Shown here piece by piece: positions 8,353 through 17,282 of a stretch of 64,000 bases of DNA (its first letter is position 1; every line of letters begins with the position of its first letter). The stretch is taken from assembly GCF_002835805.1 (NCBI RefSeq), contig NZ_PISE01000003.1:243323-307322 (forward strand). The letters are read 5' to 3'. The notes under the pieces were generated by a model. It made no database searches. It worked only from the letters and a program-made list of their open reading frames with translations, and was not told the origin of the DNA. This DNA comes from Niallia nealsonii. GTDB taxonomy: Bacteria; Bacillota; Bacilli; Bacillales; Cytobacillaceae. The position numbers were made by a program, and so were the translations under genes.

Positions 8353-9198
8353 TTACATTCTTGTATCGGATATGGCACTTCGTATTTTATCAAGGGATCT
8401 ATTAGCAGTTTCTTTATTCAATATCATCATATTAACATATAGTGCATCTATTAAGCTAAGTTGGGCAATTCTAGAAGATAATGCTTCAGAACGATATTCT
8501 GTTTCTTCTGAACTAGTAAATAATGCAACGTCAGCAATTTGCGCAATAGGAGATTTCGGATATCCAGTAATACTGAGTGTTTTAGCTCCATTGGCTTTTG
8601 CTGTTTTTAATATATTCAACGTGTCTTTGTTGGTTCCAGAGTGTGAAATAACCACTGCAATATCGGTTTCGGACAATTGAGAAGCAGACATAAGCTGAAA
8701 GTGAGAGTCAATAAATGAAAACGCTTTTATTCCTGTGCGTACAAATTTATGAAATGCATCCATCGCGATAACAGCAGAACCCCCTGTACCATAAAACTCT
8801 ACTCGTTTTGCATTTCTCAGTAAGTCAACCGCTTTTTGAATAGATGGTTCATTAAGAATCTGTAGGGTATTATCTAAGGTTTGTACATTTGATTTGAACA
8901 CTTTTTCTGTAACAGTTTTTACTGTATCATGTTCTGAAATTTCTTCATGAATTTGTTGAATAGGCTTAATGATTTCAGAGGCAAGGGCAATTTTCATTGC
9001 TTGATATCCTTTAAAGCCAATCCGCTTGCAAAAGCGAAAAACAGTTGCGTCTGCCACATTTAAATCCTCTGCTAATTCATTGATGGTAGAATGAATTATT
9101 TTTTCTGGGTTATCTAGAATATAATTGGCAATTTTCTTTTCTTTTTCACTTAATCTCGCATAATAGGAACGAATTTTACCTATACAGTTTTGCGCCAT
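8353..9198 (-). CDS. RpiR-family SIS-domain transcription regulator (likely gluconate/6-phosphogluconate sensor)
   Basis: 281-residue regulator with an N-terminal HTH_6 domain (residues about 1-78; NELAEDLNVADATVFRFCKR) and a C-terminal SIS sugar-phosphate domain (about 120-260; FYGTGGSAVIAMDAFHKF, then VVISHSGTNKDTLNI). SIS domains bind phosphorylated sugars, so 6-phosphogluconate is a plausible effector. It is divergent from gnd and lies between gntP and gnd. B. subtilis uses a GntR-family repressor for the same pathway, so this cluster appears to use a different regulator family. Start follows AAAGGAT. Confidence 0.88.
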   Translation of the reverse strand: MAQNCIGKIRSYYARLSEKEKKIANYILDNPEKIIHSTINELAEDLNVADATVFRFCKRIGFKGYQAMKIALASEIIKPIQQIHEEISEHDTVKTVTEKVFKSNVQTLDNTLQILNEPSIQKAVDLLRNAKRVEFYGTGGSAVIAMDAFHKFVRTGIKAFSFIDSHFQLMSASQLSETDIAVVISHSGTNKDTLNILKTAKANGAKTLSITGYPKSPIAQIADVALFTSSEETEYRSEALSSRIAQLSLIDALYVNMMILNKETANRSLDKIRSAISDTRM

Positions 9199-9250
9199 AG
9201 TATTCTATCCTTTCGATTGTAATATAAAAATTATAGCATAGTTTCTTTTG

Positions 9251-9300
9251 GAAAAATATTTTTCAAAAAGGTTTATTTTACGAAAAAAATTTCGTATAAT
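9251..9300 (+). promoter_or_regulatory. rpiR/gnd intergenic operator sites and gnd promoter
   Basis: Two palindromes lie between the divergent genes: GAAAAATATTTTTC (9251-9264, perfect) and CGAAAAAAATTTCG (9281-9294). The second abuts a -10 TATAAT (9295-9300); a weak -35 TTTATT is at 9272-9277. Both resemble the GAAATATTTTTTC motif at gntP and gntK. Confidence 0.6.
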
Positions 9301-9342
9301 AATAATAAGAAATGAAATAAATTTTCAAAGGGAGTATCGACT

Positions 9343-10239
9343 ATGAATATTGGATTAATTGGTCTTGGAAAAATGGGTTATAATTTAGCAATGAATTTAT
9401 TGGACCATAAGTATAGTGTAACAGCTTTTGATGTAAATGTAAGCGCTGTAGATAAAATAAAAAAAGAAGGTGCAAATGGCGCTTATTCAATTGCAGAACT
9501 TGTAGAGACATTGCCAAGTCCAAAAGTGATATGGGTTATGGTTCCAGCAGGAGAGATAACAACAGGTGTTATTAAAGAATTAAAGGAATTGTTATCAGCA
9601 GGAGATACTATTATCGAGGGAGGAAATTCCCATTATAAAGATTCGAAGCAGAGAGCAAAGGAACTTGGGGAAAAGGGCATTCACTTTTTAGATGTTGGCA
9701 CTAGTGGGGGAACAAGTGGAGCTAGAAATGGTGCGTGCATGATGATTGGTGGAAACAAAGAAATCTTTCAGTCAATTGAACGGTTATTCAAAGATTTATG
9801 TGTTGATAACGGCTATATGTTTGCAGGTGAAAGTGGAAGTGGACACTTTTTAAAAATGGTTCATAATGGTGTAGAGTATGGTATGATGCAAGCGATCGCA
9901 GAAGGGTTTGAACTGCTGCAAAAAAGTGAATATAATTTTGATAACGAAAGTGTTGCACGAGTATGGAATAATGGGTCTGTTATTCGATCATGGTTAATGG
10001 AGCTTACAGAAAATGCATTTTCCAAAGATCCTAACTTAGAGGGAATTAAAGGAGTTATGCATTCGTCTGGTGAAGGGAAATGGACAGTGGAAACGGCTTT
10101 GGAGCTACAGGCAGCTATTCCGGTAACAGCATTATCTTTAATGATGCGCTATCGTTCATTGGAAGAAGATACATTTGCAGGAAAAGTTGTAGCATCTCTG
10201 CGAAATGAATTTGGTGGGCATAGTGTGGAAAATGCTTAA
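9343..10239 (+). CDS. gnd: 6-phosphogluconate dehydrogenase, short (YqeC/GndA) form, probably NAD-preferring
   Basis: 298-residue decarboxylating dehydrogenase converting 6-phosphogluconate to ribulose 5-phosphate. The Rossmann motif GLIGLGKMGYNLA is at the N-terminus and the substrate motif DVGTSGGTSGARNG lies near residue 120; HFLKMVHNGVEYGMMQ contains the catalytic Lys-His-Asn set. It is the short one-domain-repeat form, not the 470-residue GntZ type. After beta-2 it reads FDVN, where an acidic Asp usually signals NAD rather than NADP preference. It follows gluconokinase action in the pathway; the start follows AAAGGGAG. Confidence 0.92.
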   Translation: MNIGLIGLGKMGYNLAMNLLDHKYSVTAFDVNVSAVDKIKKEGANGAYSIAELVETLPSPKVIWVMVPAGEITTGVIKELKELLSAGDTIIEGGNSHYKDSKQRAKELGEKGIHFLDVGTSGGTSGARNGACMMIGGNKEIFQSIERLFKDLCVDNGYMFAGESGSGHFLKMVHNGVEYGMMQAIAEGFELLQKSEYNFDNESVARVWNNGSVIRSWLMELTENAFSKDPNLEGIKGVMHSSGEGKWTVETALELQAAIPVTALSLMMRYRSLEEDTFAGKVVASLRNEFGGHSVENA

Positions 10240-10284
10240 GCATATCGATGATAATATAATTATTGAATAATAGGATGATTCAGA

Positions 10285-10330
10285 ATGTAGACAAATTCTC
10301 CTTAAAAAGGAAGTTTGTTTACATTTTTTT
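10285..10330 (+). terminator. gnd terminator
   Basis: Imperfect stem from GTAGACAAA to TTTGTTTAC with an inner TCCTT/AAGGA pairing, followed by a run of seven T. Confidence 0.7.
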
Positions 10331-10361
10331 ATTTATTTTTCTTTCTTTCTTTTAAATGGGG

Positions 10362-10495
10362 AGGTTGATTTCCACTTCAGGGGTTCGCTTTCCACGGGGG
10401 CGAGCGCCGTGCCGCTCCGTCGCTTCGCTCCTGCAGGGTCTCGGACTGTCTCGCTAATCCCGTAGGAGTCTTACCCCTTCCACTCCAATCAACCT
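10362..10495 (+). repeat. GC-rich dispersed repeat family A, copy 1
   Basis: About 134 bp, strikingly GC-rich against its surroundings, with inverted ends AGGTTGATTTCC and CCAATCAACCT and an internal CTTTCCACGGGGGCGAGC segment. It matches copies at 24958-25073 and 59238-59373. Similar elements are known to be scattered in Bacillaceae intergenic regions. The rest of the gap between gnd and gntK (10496-10760) shows no gene I can support. Confidence 0.75.
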
Positions 10496-10761
10496 ATCTT
10501 CCACCCATTAAGTATAGAATTTCAAACATTCAGGCTTTAAAATATAGATAAATAATAGAGGTGACACCATGCTTCTCAAACAGTCTTCTTTCTATTCACG
10601 ACATAAAGTTGGAGTAGAAAGTAAGTTCAATCATATTAAGAATAATTAGTCATTCCACATGTTTTGATTGCGGGGACTCGATCAAGCATATGGAGAGTTT
10701 TGAAGGTAATAACATCCTGAAAGTAGTAGGCATTCGCCAGCTGCTTTCAGCAAAAAACCAG

Positions 10762-10807
10762 AACAAAAGCCAGTGGGAAAAACTCGTTTTTTCCACTGGC
10801 TTTGTTT
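10762..10807 (-). terminator. gntK terminator (likely bidirectional)
   Basis: Near-perfect stem AACAAAAGCCAGTGGGAAAA / TTTTCCACTGGCTTTGTT with a short loop, just beyond the gntK stop. Confidence 0.85.
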
Positions 10808-10865
10808 TAGGGACTTATCAGACGGCTCCTACTAAACTTAGTATGTTTCTTTATAGCAACGGATT

Positions 10866-12410
10866 TTATTTTACCCATTTTTTCTGAAAGTCTGCAATTT
10901 GATCATATTCAGTTTCCAATAAGCGAGAAATGCGAATATAAATAGATGTTAAATCTTGATATATGTCAACATTTTCTCTAATTGGCTCATGGGAATGGGT
11001 GCTGCCGACTAGTTCTTTCATGATGGAGAAGTCTTTAATGTCGCCGAGTGCGTACATTCCCAATACAATGGCACCTAAACAAGAGCTTTCAAAGCTTTCT
11101 GGAACGGTTACTTCTTGATCAAATATATCGGCCATCATTTGACGCCATAATGCAGAGCGAGCAAATCCTCCTGTGGCCTGAATTTGTTTAGGCTGACCAA
11201 TCACTTCCTGCAATGCAAGCATAACGGTATAAAGGTTTAGGATAACACCTTCTAGCACCGCTCGAACCATATGCTCTTTTTTATGATGCAAACCTAGGCC
11301 GAAAAAAGAACCTCTTGCATTTGCATTCCAAAGCGGAGCTCTTTCACCAGCTAAATATGGATGGAAAAGAAGACCATCACAGCCAGGAGAGACTCGTGAT
11401 GCAATTTTTGTCAATACTTCGTATGGATCAATGCCAAGGCGTTTAGCCGTTTCCACTTCAGAAGATGCCAATTCATCTCGCACCCATCTGAATGTCATCC
11501 CTCCATTATTGACAGGACCCCCTACTACCCAATGGTTTTCTGTTAGAGCATAACAGAAAATTCTTCCTTTTGGATCGGTTACCGGCTTATCTGTTACCGT
11601 GCGAATGGCGCCGCTTGTACCAATTGTCACAGCAACAACCCCAGGATCAATAGCGTTTACACCAAGATTGGATAAAACGCCATCACTTGCGCCGACAACA
11701 AAAGGAGTAGTTGGCAAAATGCCAAGTTCACTTGCATACTCTTCTTTTAAATTTTGCAGATAATGAGTAGTTGGCACAGGCTTTGGCAATTGATCTTTAG
11801 ATATTCCCGCAACTTCTAATGCTTCTTTGTCCCAATCTAATTCAAAAATATTAAACATCCCAGTTGCCGATGCAATAGAGTGATCCACTACATATTCATT
11901 AAATAGTTTATAAAAGATATACTCTTTAATCCCAATGAATTTTTTTGTTTTGGAAAAAATCTCTGGGAAATCAGTTCGCAGCCACGCTATTTTAGAAAGC
12001 GGTGCCATTGGGTGGATCGGTGTTCCTGTTCTTCGGTAAATCTCCATCCCGTTATATTCTTGTTTAATTTTAGCTGCCCATTCACTGGCTCTAGAGTCTG
12101 CCCATGTGATGCAGCGAGTCAACGGTTTTCCTTTTTCATCTAATGCAATAACACTATGCATAGCAGAACTGAAAGAAACAAGCTTTAATTTTTTATTATT
12201 GATATTTCCTTTTTTTAAAGCAGTTTTTATTGTTTCTTTCACTGCTTGAAAGATTTCTTCAGGGTCTTGTTCTGCAATGGCAGGTGCTGGACTGTAAAGA
12301 GGATATTCAACATGATGCATGCTAATTACTTTGCCTGCTTCACCGAATAATACAGATTTTGTACTAGTTGTTCCGATATCAACGCCTAAATAGTAGAAAT
12401 CATGTGACAT
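10866..12410 (-). CDS. gntK: Gluconokinase, FGGY family
   Basis: 514-residue carbohydrate kinase that phosphorylates gluconate to 6-phosphogluconate. N-terminal phosphate loop LGVDIGTTSTKSVLFGE, mid-protein GASDGVLSNLGVNAI and the FGGY C-terminal signature region (HPYLAGERAPLWNANARGSF; ATGGFARSALWRQMMADI) match gluconokinases of the GntK/XylB type. Context (gntP, gnd) settles the substrate over xylulose; a separate xylulokinase sits with xylA. AAGGAGA precedes the ATG. The upstream motif GAAAAAATATTTC (12487-12499) is the reverse complement of the gntP operator 13-mer. Confidence 0.93.
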   Translation of the reverse strand: MSHDFYYLGVDIGTTSTKSVLFGEAGKVISMHHVEYPLYSPAPAIAEQDPEEIFQAVKETIKTALKKGNINNKKLKLVSFSSAMHSVIALDEKGKPLTRCITWADSRASEWAAKIKQEYNGMEIYRRTGTPIHPMAPLSKIAWLRTDFPEIFSKTKKFIGIKEYIFYKLFNEYVVDHSIASATGMFNIFELDWDKEALEVAGISKDQLPKPVPTTHYLQNLKEEYASELGILPTTPFVVGASDGVLSNLGVNAIDPGVVAVTIGTSGAIRTVTDKPVTDPKGRIFCYALTENHWVVGGPVNNGGMTFRWVRDELASSEVETAKRLGIDPYEVLTKIASRVSPGCDGLLFHPYLAGERAPLWNANARGSFFGLGLHHKKEHMVRAVLEGVILNLYTVMLALQEVIGQPKQIQATGGFARSALWRQMMADIFDQEVTVPESFESSCLGAIVLGMYALGDIKDFSIMKELVGSTHSHEPIRENVDIYQDLTSIYIRISRLLETEYDQIADFQKKWVK

Positions 12411-12486
12411 ATATAAGTCTCCTTTATATAAAAAGTCTAAGTAAAAGAAAGTGTGAAAAAAATTTATCGATGATAATTGAAAGTAA

Positions 12487-12499
12487 GAAAAAATATTTC
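12487..12499 (-). promoter_or_regulatory. Gluconate-operator motif upstream of gntK
   Basis: On the minus strand this reads GAAATATTTTTTC, identical to the 13-mer at gntP (6702-6714). CAATTATCA follows at nearly the same distance in both promoters (7 versus 8 nt). This points to one shared regulator. Confidence 0.6.
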
Positions 12500-12710
12500 T
12501 TTCATTCTATTTTATAGGAAAACAAAAGGTATTGGAACTGTTTTCATAAAATATTTCCATTCTATTTTATAATAAACTCCTTTTATTTTTCTTTTAATAT
12601 AGTTAAGAATTAGAATTTTTTTGGGGAAATATACAGTAAAATAAAATATTTCTTTTTTCTATTTGAATTATTCAGCAAGAATGTGTTGTTTTTTTAGGGA
12701 AAATATTTTG

Positions 12711-12987
12711 TTTACTTATAATTTTAGTAAAAATTTAGGGTGGTTATAAGTGGGGTTTATGAAGATGAAATGAGGGGAAATTCTTGTTTTATTATAAAAG
12801 AAAGGTTATTTAATAAGATAATGCAGGATTTAAGCCATTTAGTAGCAGTGAATTTCTTTTTTTCTACAAAAAGAAAGCATGAAAATTTACTGAAAAAATT
12901 ATATTTAAGTAAATTTTCGAAAAAATATTGTATGAAAACGTTTTATTTGTTATATTTAATTTAATAATTTTACTGAATTTTAGTAAA
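12711..12987 (+). promoter_or_regulatory. Region upstream of msmR: three TTTACT/AGTAAA inverted repeats and a cre-like core
   Basis: TTTACT-N9-AGTAAA (12711-12731), TTTACT...AGTAAA (12886-12913, wide spacing) and TTTACT-N7-AGTAAA (12969-12987) precede the LacI-type regulator. TGAAAACGTTTTAT (12933-12946) has a LacI/CcpA-type CG-centred palindrome matching cre at 12 of 14 positions. The 12411-13011 gap is very AT-rich and holds no convincing gene. Confidence 0.5.
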
Positions 12988-13005
12988 TGGAAGTTAGGCG
13001 GTTGA

Positions 13006-14058
<1,053 letters not shown>

Positions 14059-14182
14059 AAATAAACTTTATTAGGAAGGAGGCGGATCGTTTCTATTAAG
14101 ATAAAATGTAACCGAATTCAATTATTTGAAAATTATTTTAACTAATTATTTTCTAAAATAGTACTTAAAATGGGGGAAAACA

Positions 14183-15412
14183 ATGAAGAAAACAATTGCG
14201 TTATTGTCGGCAGGACTATTATCGTTATCTATTTTCAGCGGCTGCTCTAAAGATGCATCTAGTGATGATGGAAAAGTAAAAATTGAGTTTTTCCATTATA
14301 AAAGAGAAGCAATAGGCACTTTTGATGAGCTAATCAAAAAATTTGAAAAAGAAAATCCTAATATTGATATAGAACAAAAAAGTCCGCCAGAAGCAGAAAC
14401 TGTTTTGAAAACTCGAATAGCAAAAAGAGATATTCCCGATATTATTGGGATTGGAGCAAATTCTACATATAAAGAGTTGGCAAAGGCAGGTGTTTTTGAA
14501 GATTTATCAAAAGACAGCAATTTGGAAAAAATTCAGCCAGCCTATACACAAATGTTAAAGGATGTTAGTGAGCAAGATAAAATTTATGCTATTCCTTATG
14601 TAGCAAATGCAGTTGGCGTTATCTACAATAAAGCAATTTTTAAAGAATTGGGGTTAGAAGTGCCGAAAACATGGGATGAATTTATTGCAACAGCAGAAAA
14701 GGTAAAAGCTGCAGGCAAAATTCCATTCTATCTTACATTTAAAGACGCATGGACAACATTGCCTTCATTTAATGCTTTAGCGGCTAATACTCAAGGCGAT
14801 GATTTCTATGGCTTGCTTAAAGAAGGAAAGGTTAAAGTAGATACAAGATATAAAGAAGCGGCAGAAAAATTTGTTCAGCTTACAGAATTAGGGCATAAAG
14901 ACCAATTTGGAGATGCTTATTCTGATGGTAATACAGCATTTGCAAATGGTGAATCTGCTATGTATTTACAAGGAATTTGGGCAATTCCTGAAATTCAAAA
15001 AGCTAACCCGGATATTGATTTAGGCGTATTTCCATTCCCTGCAATTAATGATGCTGCGAAAAATAAATTAGTATCTGGTGTAGATTTACAATTAAGTGTT
15101 TCTTCTCAAACAAAAAATGCTAAAGAAGCAAAGAAATTTGTTGAATTTTTATTAGATGAAGAAAACACAAAAACGTATATTGATGAGCAAAAGGCATTTT
15201 CAGCACAAATTGGAATTGAGCAAAAAGATACTATCTTAGAAGGACTTCAAGCAAACTTTGATTCAGGCGCATTAACAGATTTCCCAGATCATTATGTTCC
15301 TGTAGGGGTTGCTCTTGATAAAAACTTGCAAACTTTAGCACAGAAAAAAGATATTGATAGTTTCCTAGATACGTTACAAAGTGAATGGGAAAAAGTTCAA
15401 GATCGTAAGTAA
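14183..15412 (+). CDS. msmE: ABC sugar transporter, solute-binding lipoprotein
   Basis: 409-residue extracellular binding protein of family 1. The signal peptide ends in lipobox IFSGC (Cys21), so it is lipid-anchored to the membrane outer face. The mature domain shows typical sugar-binding elements such as EFFHYKREAIGTFDELIKKF and LGVFPFPAIND. It delivers alpha-galactosides to the permease pair encoded next. No ATPase gene is present in the cluster, so a shared MsmX-type ATPase elsewhere must energise it, as in B. subtilis (inference). Strong GGGGGA site upstream. Confidence 0.92.
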   Translation: MKKTIALLSAGLLSLSIFSGCSKDASSDDGKVKIEFFHYKREAIGTFDELIKKFEKENPNIDIEQKSPPEAETVLKTRIAKRDIPDIIGIGANSTYKELAKAGVFEDLSKDSNLEKIQPAYTQMLKDVSEQDKIYAIPYVANAVGVIYNKAIFKELGLEVPKTWDEFIATAEKVKAAGKIPFYLTFKDAWTTLPSFNALAANTQGDDFYGLLKEGKVKVDTRYKEAAEKFVQLTELGHKDQFGDAYSDGNTAFANGESAMYLQGIWAIPEIQKANPDIDLGVFPFPAINDAAKNKLVSGVDLQLSVSSQTKNAKEAKKFVEFLLDEENTKTYIDEQKAFSAQIGIEQKDTILEGLQANFDSGALTDFPDHYVPVGVALDKNLQTLAQKKDIDSFLDTLQSEWEKVQDRK

Positions 15413-15431
15413 AGCTTAAAATGCTTCATTC

Positions 15432-15458
15432 AATACCGTCTTTTGCAAAGACGGTATT
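15432..15458 (+). terminator. Intra-operon hairpin between msmE and msmF
   Basis: AATACCGTCTTT / AAAGACGGTATT stem with a 3-nt loop but no T run. Probably stabilises the upstream message or attenuates read-through so that the binding protein is made in excess of the permeases. Confidence 0.7.
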
Positions 15459-15500
15459 GAAATAAACAAGTATTTATCTAAATTATAGGAAGTGGATAAA

Positions 15501-16442
15501 ATGGAAAAAAATTATGTGAATGTTGAAAAAAATACCATTACTCCCCCAAAAACAATGATTCAGAAAAAGCGGAAAAAGATTTCGAAAAATTTAGCCTATT
15601 ATTTAATGGCAATTCCTGCTGTCGTATTATTTGCTGCATTTCACACCTATCCTGCTCTCCAAGGAATCTACTATTCTTTTACCAACTGGGATGGATTGAG
15701 CTTAGTTTATAACTTTGTCGGTTTTAAAAATTATATCAATCTATTTAAAGATGTTAATGTACTGAACTCTTATTTATTTACTTTTAAATTTGCTATTATT
15801 GCAACCATTCTTGTAAATATATTTAGTTTAGCGATTGCAGTTGGGCTTAATTCTAAGATTAAAGGTAAGAACTTCTTTCGGGCAGTCTACTTTTTGCCAA
15901 ATGTTTTAGGTGTTCTTGTCGTCGGATTTATCTTTAATTATTTATTTGCAAATGTTATTCCAGACCTTGGTGAAAAAATGAATATTGGCTTTTTATCTTC
16001 TAATATTCTTGGAAGTGAAAGCTTGGCCTGGATTGGAATTTTAATTGTAGCTGTTTGGCAGGCATGTGCGTTTAACGTCATTTTATATCTATCTGGATTG
16101 CAGACAGTGCCGATTGAATTATATGAAGCGTCTAGCCTAGACGGGGCTAATAAATGGCAATCATTCTGGAAAATTACATTTCCAGTCATTGCACCATTTT
16201 TTACAATCAATATGGTCTTATCGATGAAAAATTTCTTAATGGTTTTTGATCAAATAATTGCATTAACAAATGGCGGTCCAGGACGTGCAACAGAATCAAT
16301 CTCTCTATTAATCTATACAGGTGGATTTATGGGTGGAGAATTTGCATATCAATCTGCAAATGCTGTTATTTACTTTATCGTGATCATGTTAATATCTGTT
16401 TTCCAAATTAAAGTTCTGCAAAAAAGGGAGATGAACATGTAA
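15501..16442 (+). CDS. msmF: ABC sugar transporter permease 1 (MalF/UgpA type)
   Basis: 313-residue inner-membrane permease with six predicted helices. The EAA loop that contacts the ATPase reads YEASSLDGANKWQSFWKITFP. The ATG at 15501 follows AGGA by 10 nt; an upstream GTG at 15492 sits directly on the ribosome site and is rejected. The stop overlaps msmG (TAATG). With MsmG it forms the channel of the alpha-galactoside importer. Confidence 0.93.
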   Translation: MEKNYVNVEKNTITPPKTMIQKKRKKISKNLAYYLMAIPAVVLFAAFHTYPALQGIYYSFTNWDGLSLVYNFVGFKNYINLFKDVNVLNSYLFTFKFAIIATILVNIFSLAIAVGLNSKIKGKNFFRAVYFLPNVLGVLVVGFIFNYLFANVIPDLGEKMNIGFLSSNILGSESLAWIGILIVAVWQACAFNVILYLSGLQTVPIELYEASSLDGANKWQSFWKITFPVIAPFFTINMVLSMKNFLMVFDQIIALTNGGPGRATESISLLIYTGGFMGGEFAYQSANAVIYFIVIMLISVFQIKVLQKREMNM

Positions 16443-17260
16443 TGGCAAAGAAAAAGAATTGGGGTGTAACGACGTTAATTGCCCTTGGATCCTTGCTGGT
16501 ACTATTTCCATTATATATCGCGTTATCTATTGCACTTAAAACGCCGGATGAATTAGCAAAATCAGCACTAGCGTTTCCAATCGGACTTCATTTTGAAAAC
16601 TTTGTACGTGCAATTGAAGCAACAAATTTTTTCCAGGCATTAAAAAATAGTGTTTTGATAACAGTAGTTACACTTGTTTTTACCATATTGACAAATTCCC
16701 TTGTTGCATATGCAATAGCAAGAAATATGCATCGCAAATTTTTTAAAGGTTTATATTTTTATTTTGTTAGTGCTTTGTTTATTCCGTTTCCAATCATTAT
16801 GCTTCCGATTGTAAAACAAACCTCATTGCTTGGAATGAATAATACTTGGGGATTAATTTTATTGTATATTGTGTATGGAATGTCCACAAATGTATTTATC
16901 TATGTAGGATATATCCGTTCTATTCCAAAAGAATTGGAAGAAGCAGCAATTGTAGACGGCTGCAGTACTTGGAAAGTATTCTGGAAGGTTATTTTTCCAT
17001 TATTATCACCAATTAATGCTACAGTAGGCATTTTAACATGCTTATGGACTTGGAATGATTTTATGCTTCCACTTATTATTTTGAACGATTCAGGAGATTA
17101 CACGTTGCCGCTTGTTCAATATGTTTTCCAAACTGAATTTGGAACCGATTTTAACTTAGCGTTTGCATCCTATATTTTAGCACTAGCTCCAATGGTGATA
17201 GTTTATATTTTCGCACAGAAATGGTTAATTGGAGGAGTTGTAAGAGGAGCAATTAAATAG
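16442..17260 (+). CDS. msmG: ABC sugar transporter permease 2 (MalG/UgpE type)
   Basis: 272-residue permease with six helices. EAA loop: LEEAAIVDGCSTWKVFWKV. It ends with the usual short basic tail GGVVRGAIK. Start overlaps the msmF stop by one base; its stop lies 22 bp before the alpha-galactosidase start, so all are one operon. Confidence 0.93.
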   Translation: MAKKKNWGVTTLIALGSLLVLFPLYIALSIALKTPDELAKSALAFPIGLHFENFVRAIEATNFFQALKNSVLITVVTLVFTILTNSLVAYAIARNMHRKFFKGLYFYFVSALFIPFPIIMLPIVKQTSLLGMNNTWGLILLYIVYGMSTNVFIYVGYIRSIPKELEEAAIVDGCSTWKVFWKVIFPLLSPINATVGILTCLWTWNDFMLPLIILNDSGDYTLPLVQYVFQTEFGTDFNLAFASYILALAPMVIVYIFAQKWLIGGVVRGAIK

Positions 17261-17282
17261 AAAGAGAGAGAGGAAACAAATT

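Noticed and set aside
10690..10887. 65-codon frame downstream of gnd
   Set aside because: Runs through the gntK terminator and into the gntK coding end on the opposite strand; no ribosome site.
10866..12410. Xylulokinase as the identity of the FGGY kinase
   Set aside because: It clusters with gntP and gnd and shares the gntP operator; a separate xylB is next to xylA.
12740..12964. 74-codon frame upstream of msmR
   Set aside because: Low-complexity AT-rich translation, no homology recognised, and it overlaps the operator-like repeats; it more likely belongs to the control region.
16021..16210. Many long antisense frames inside real genes
   Set aside because: They lie wholly within strongly supported genes on the other strand and have no independent support.
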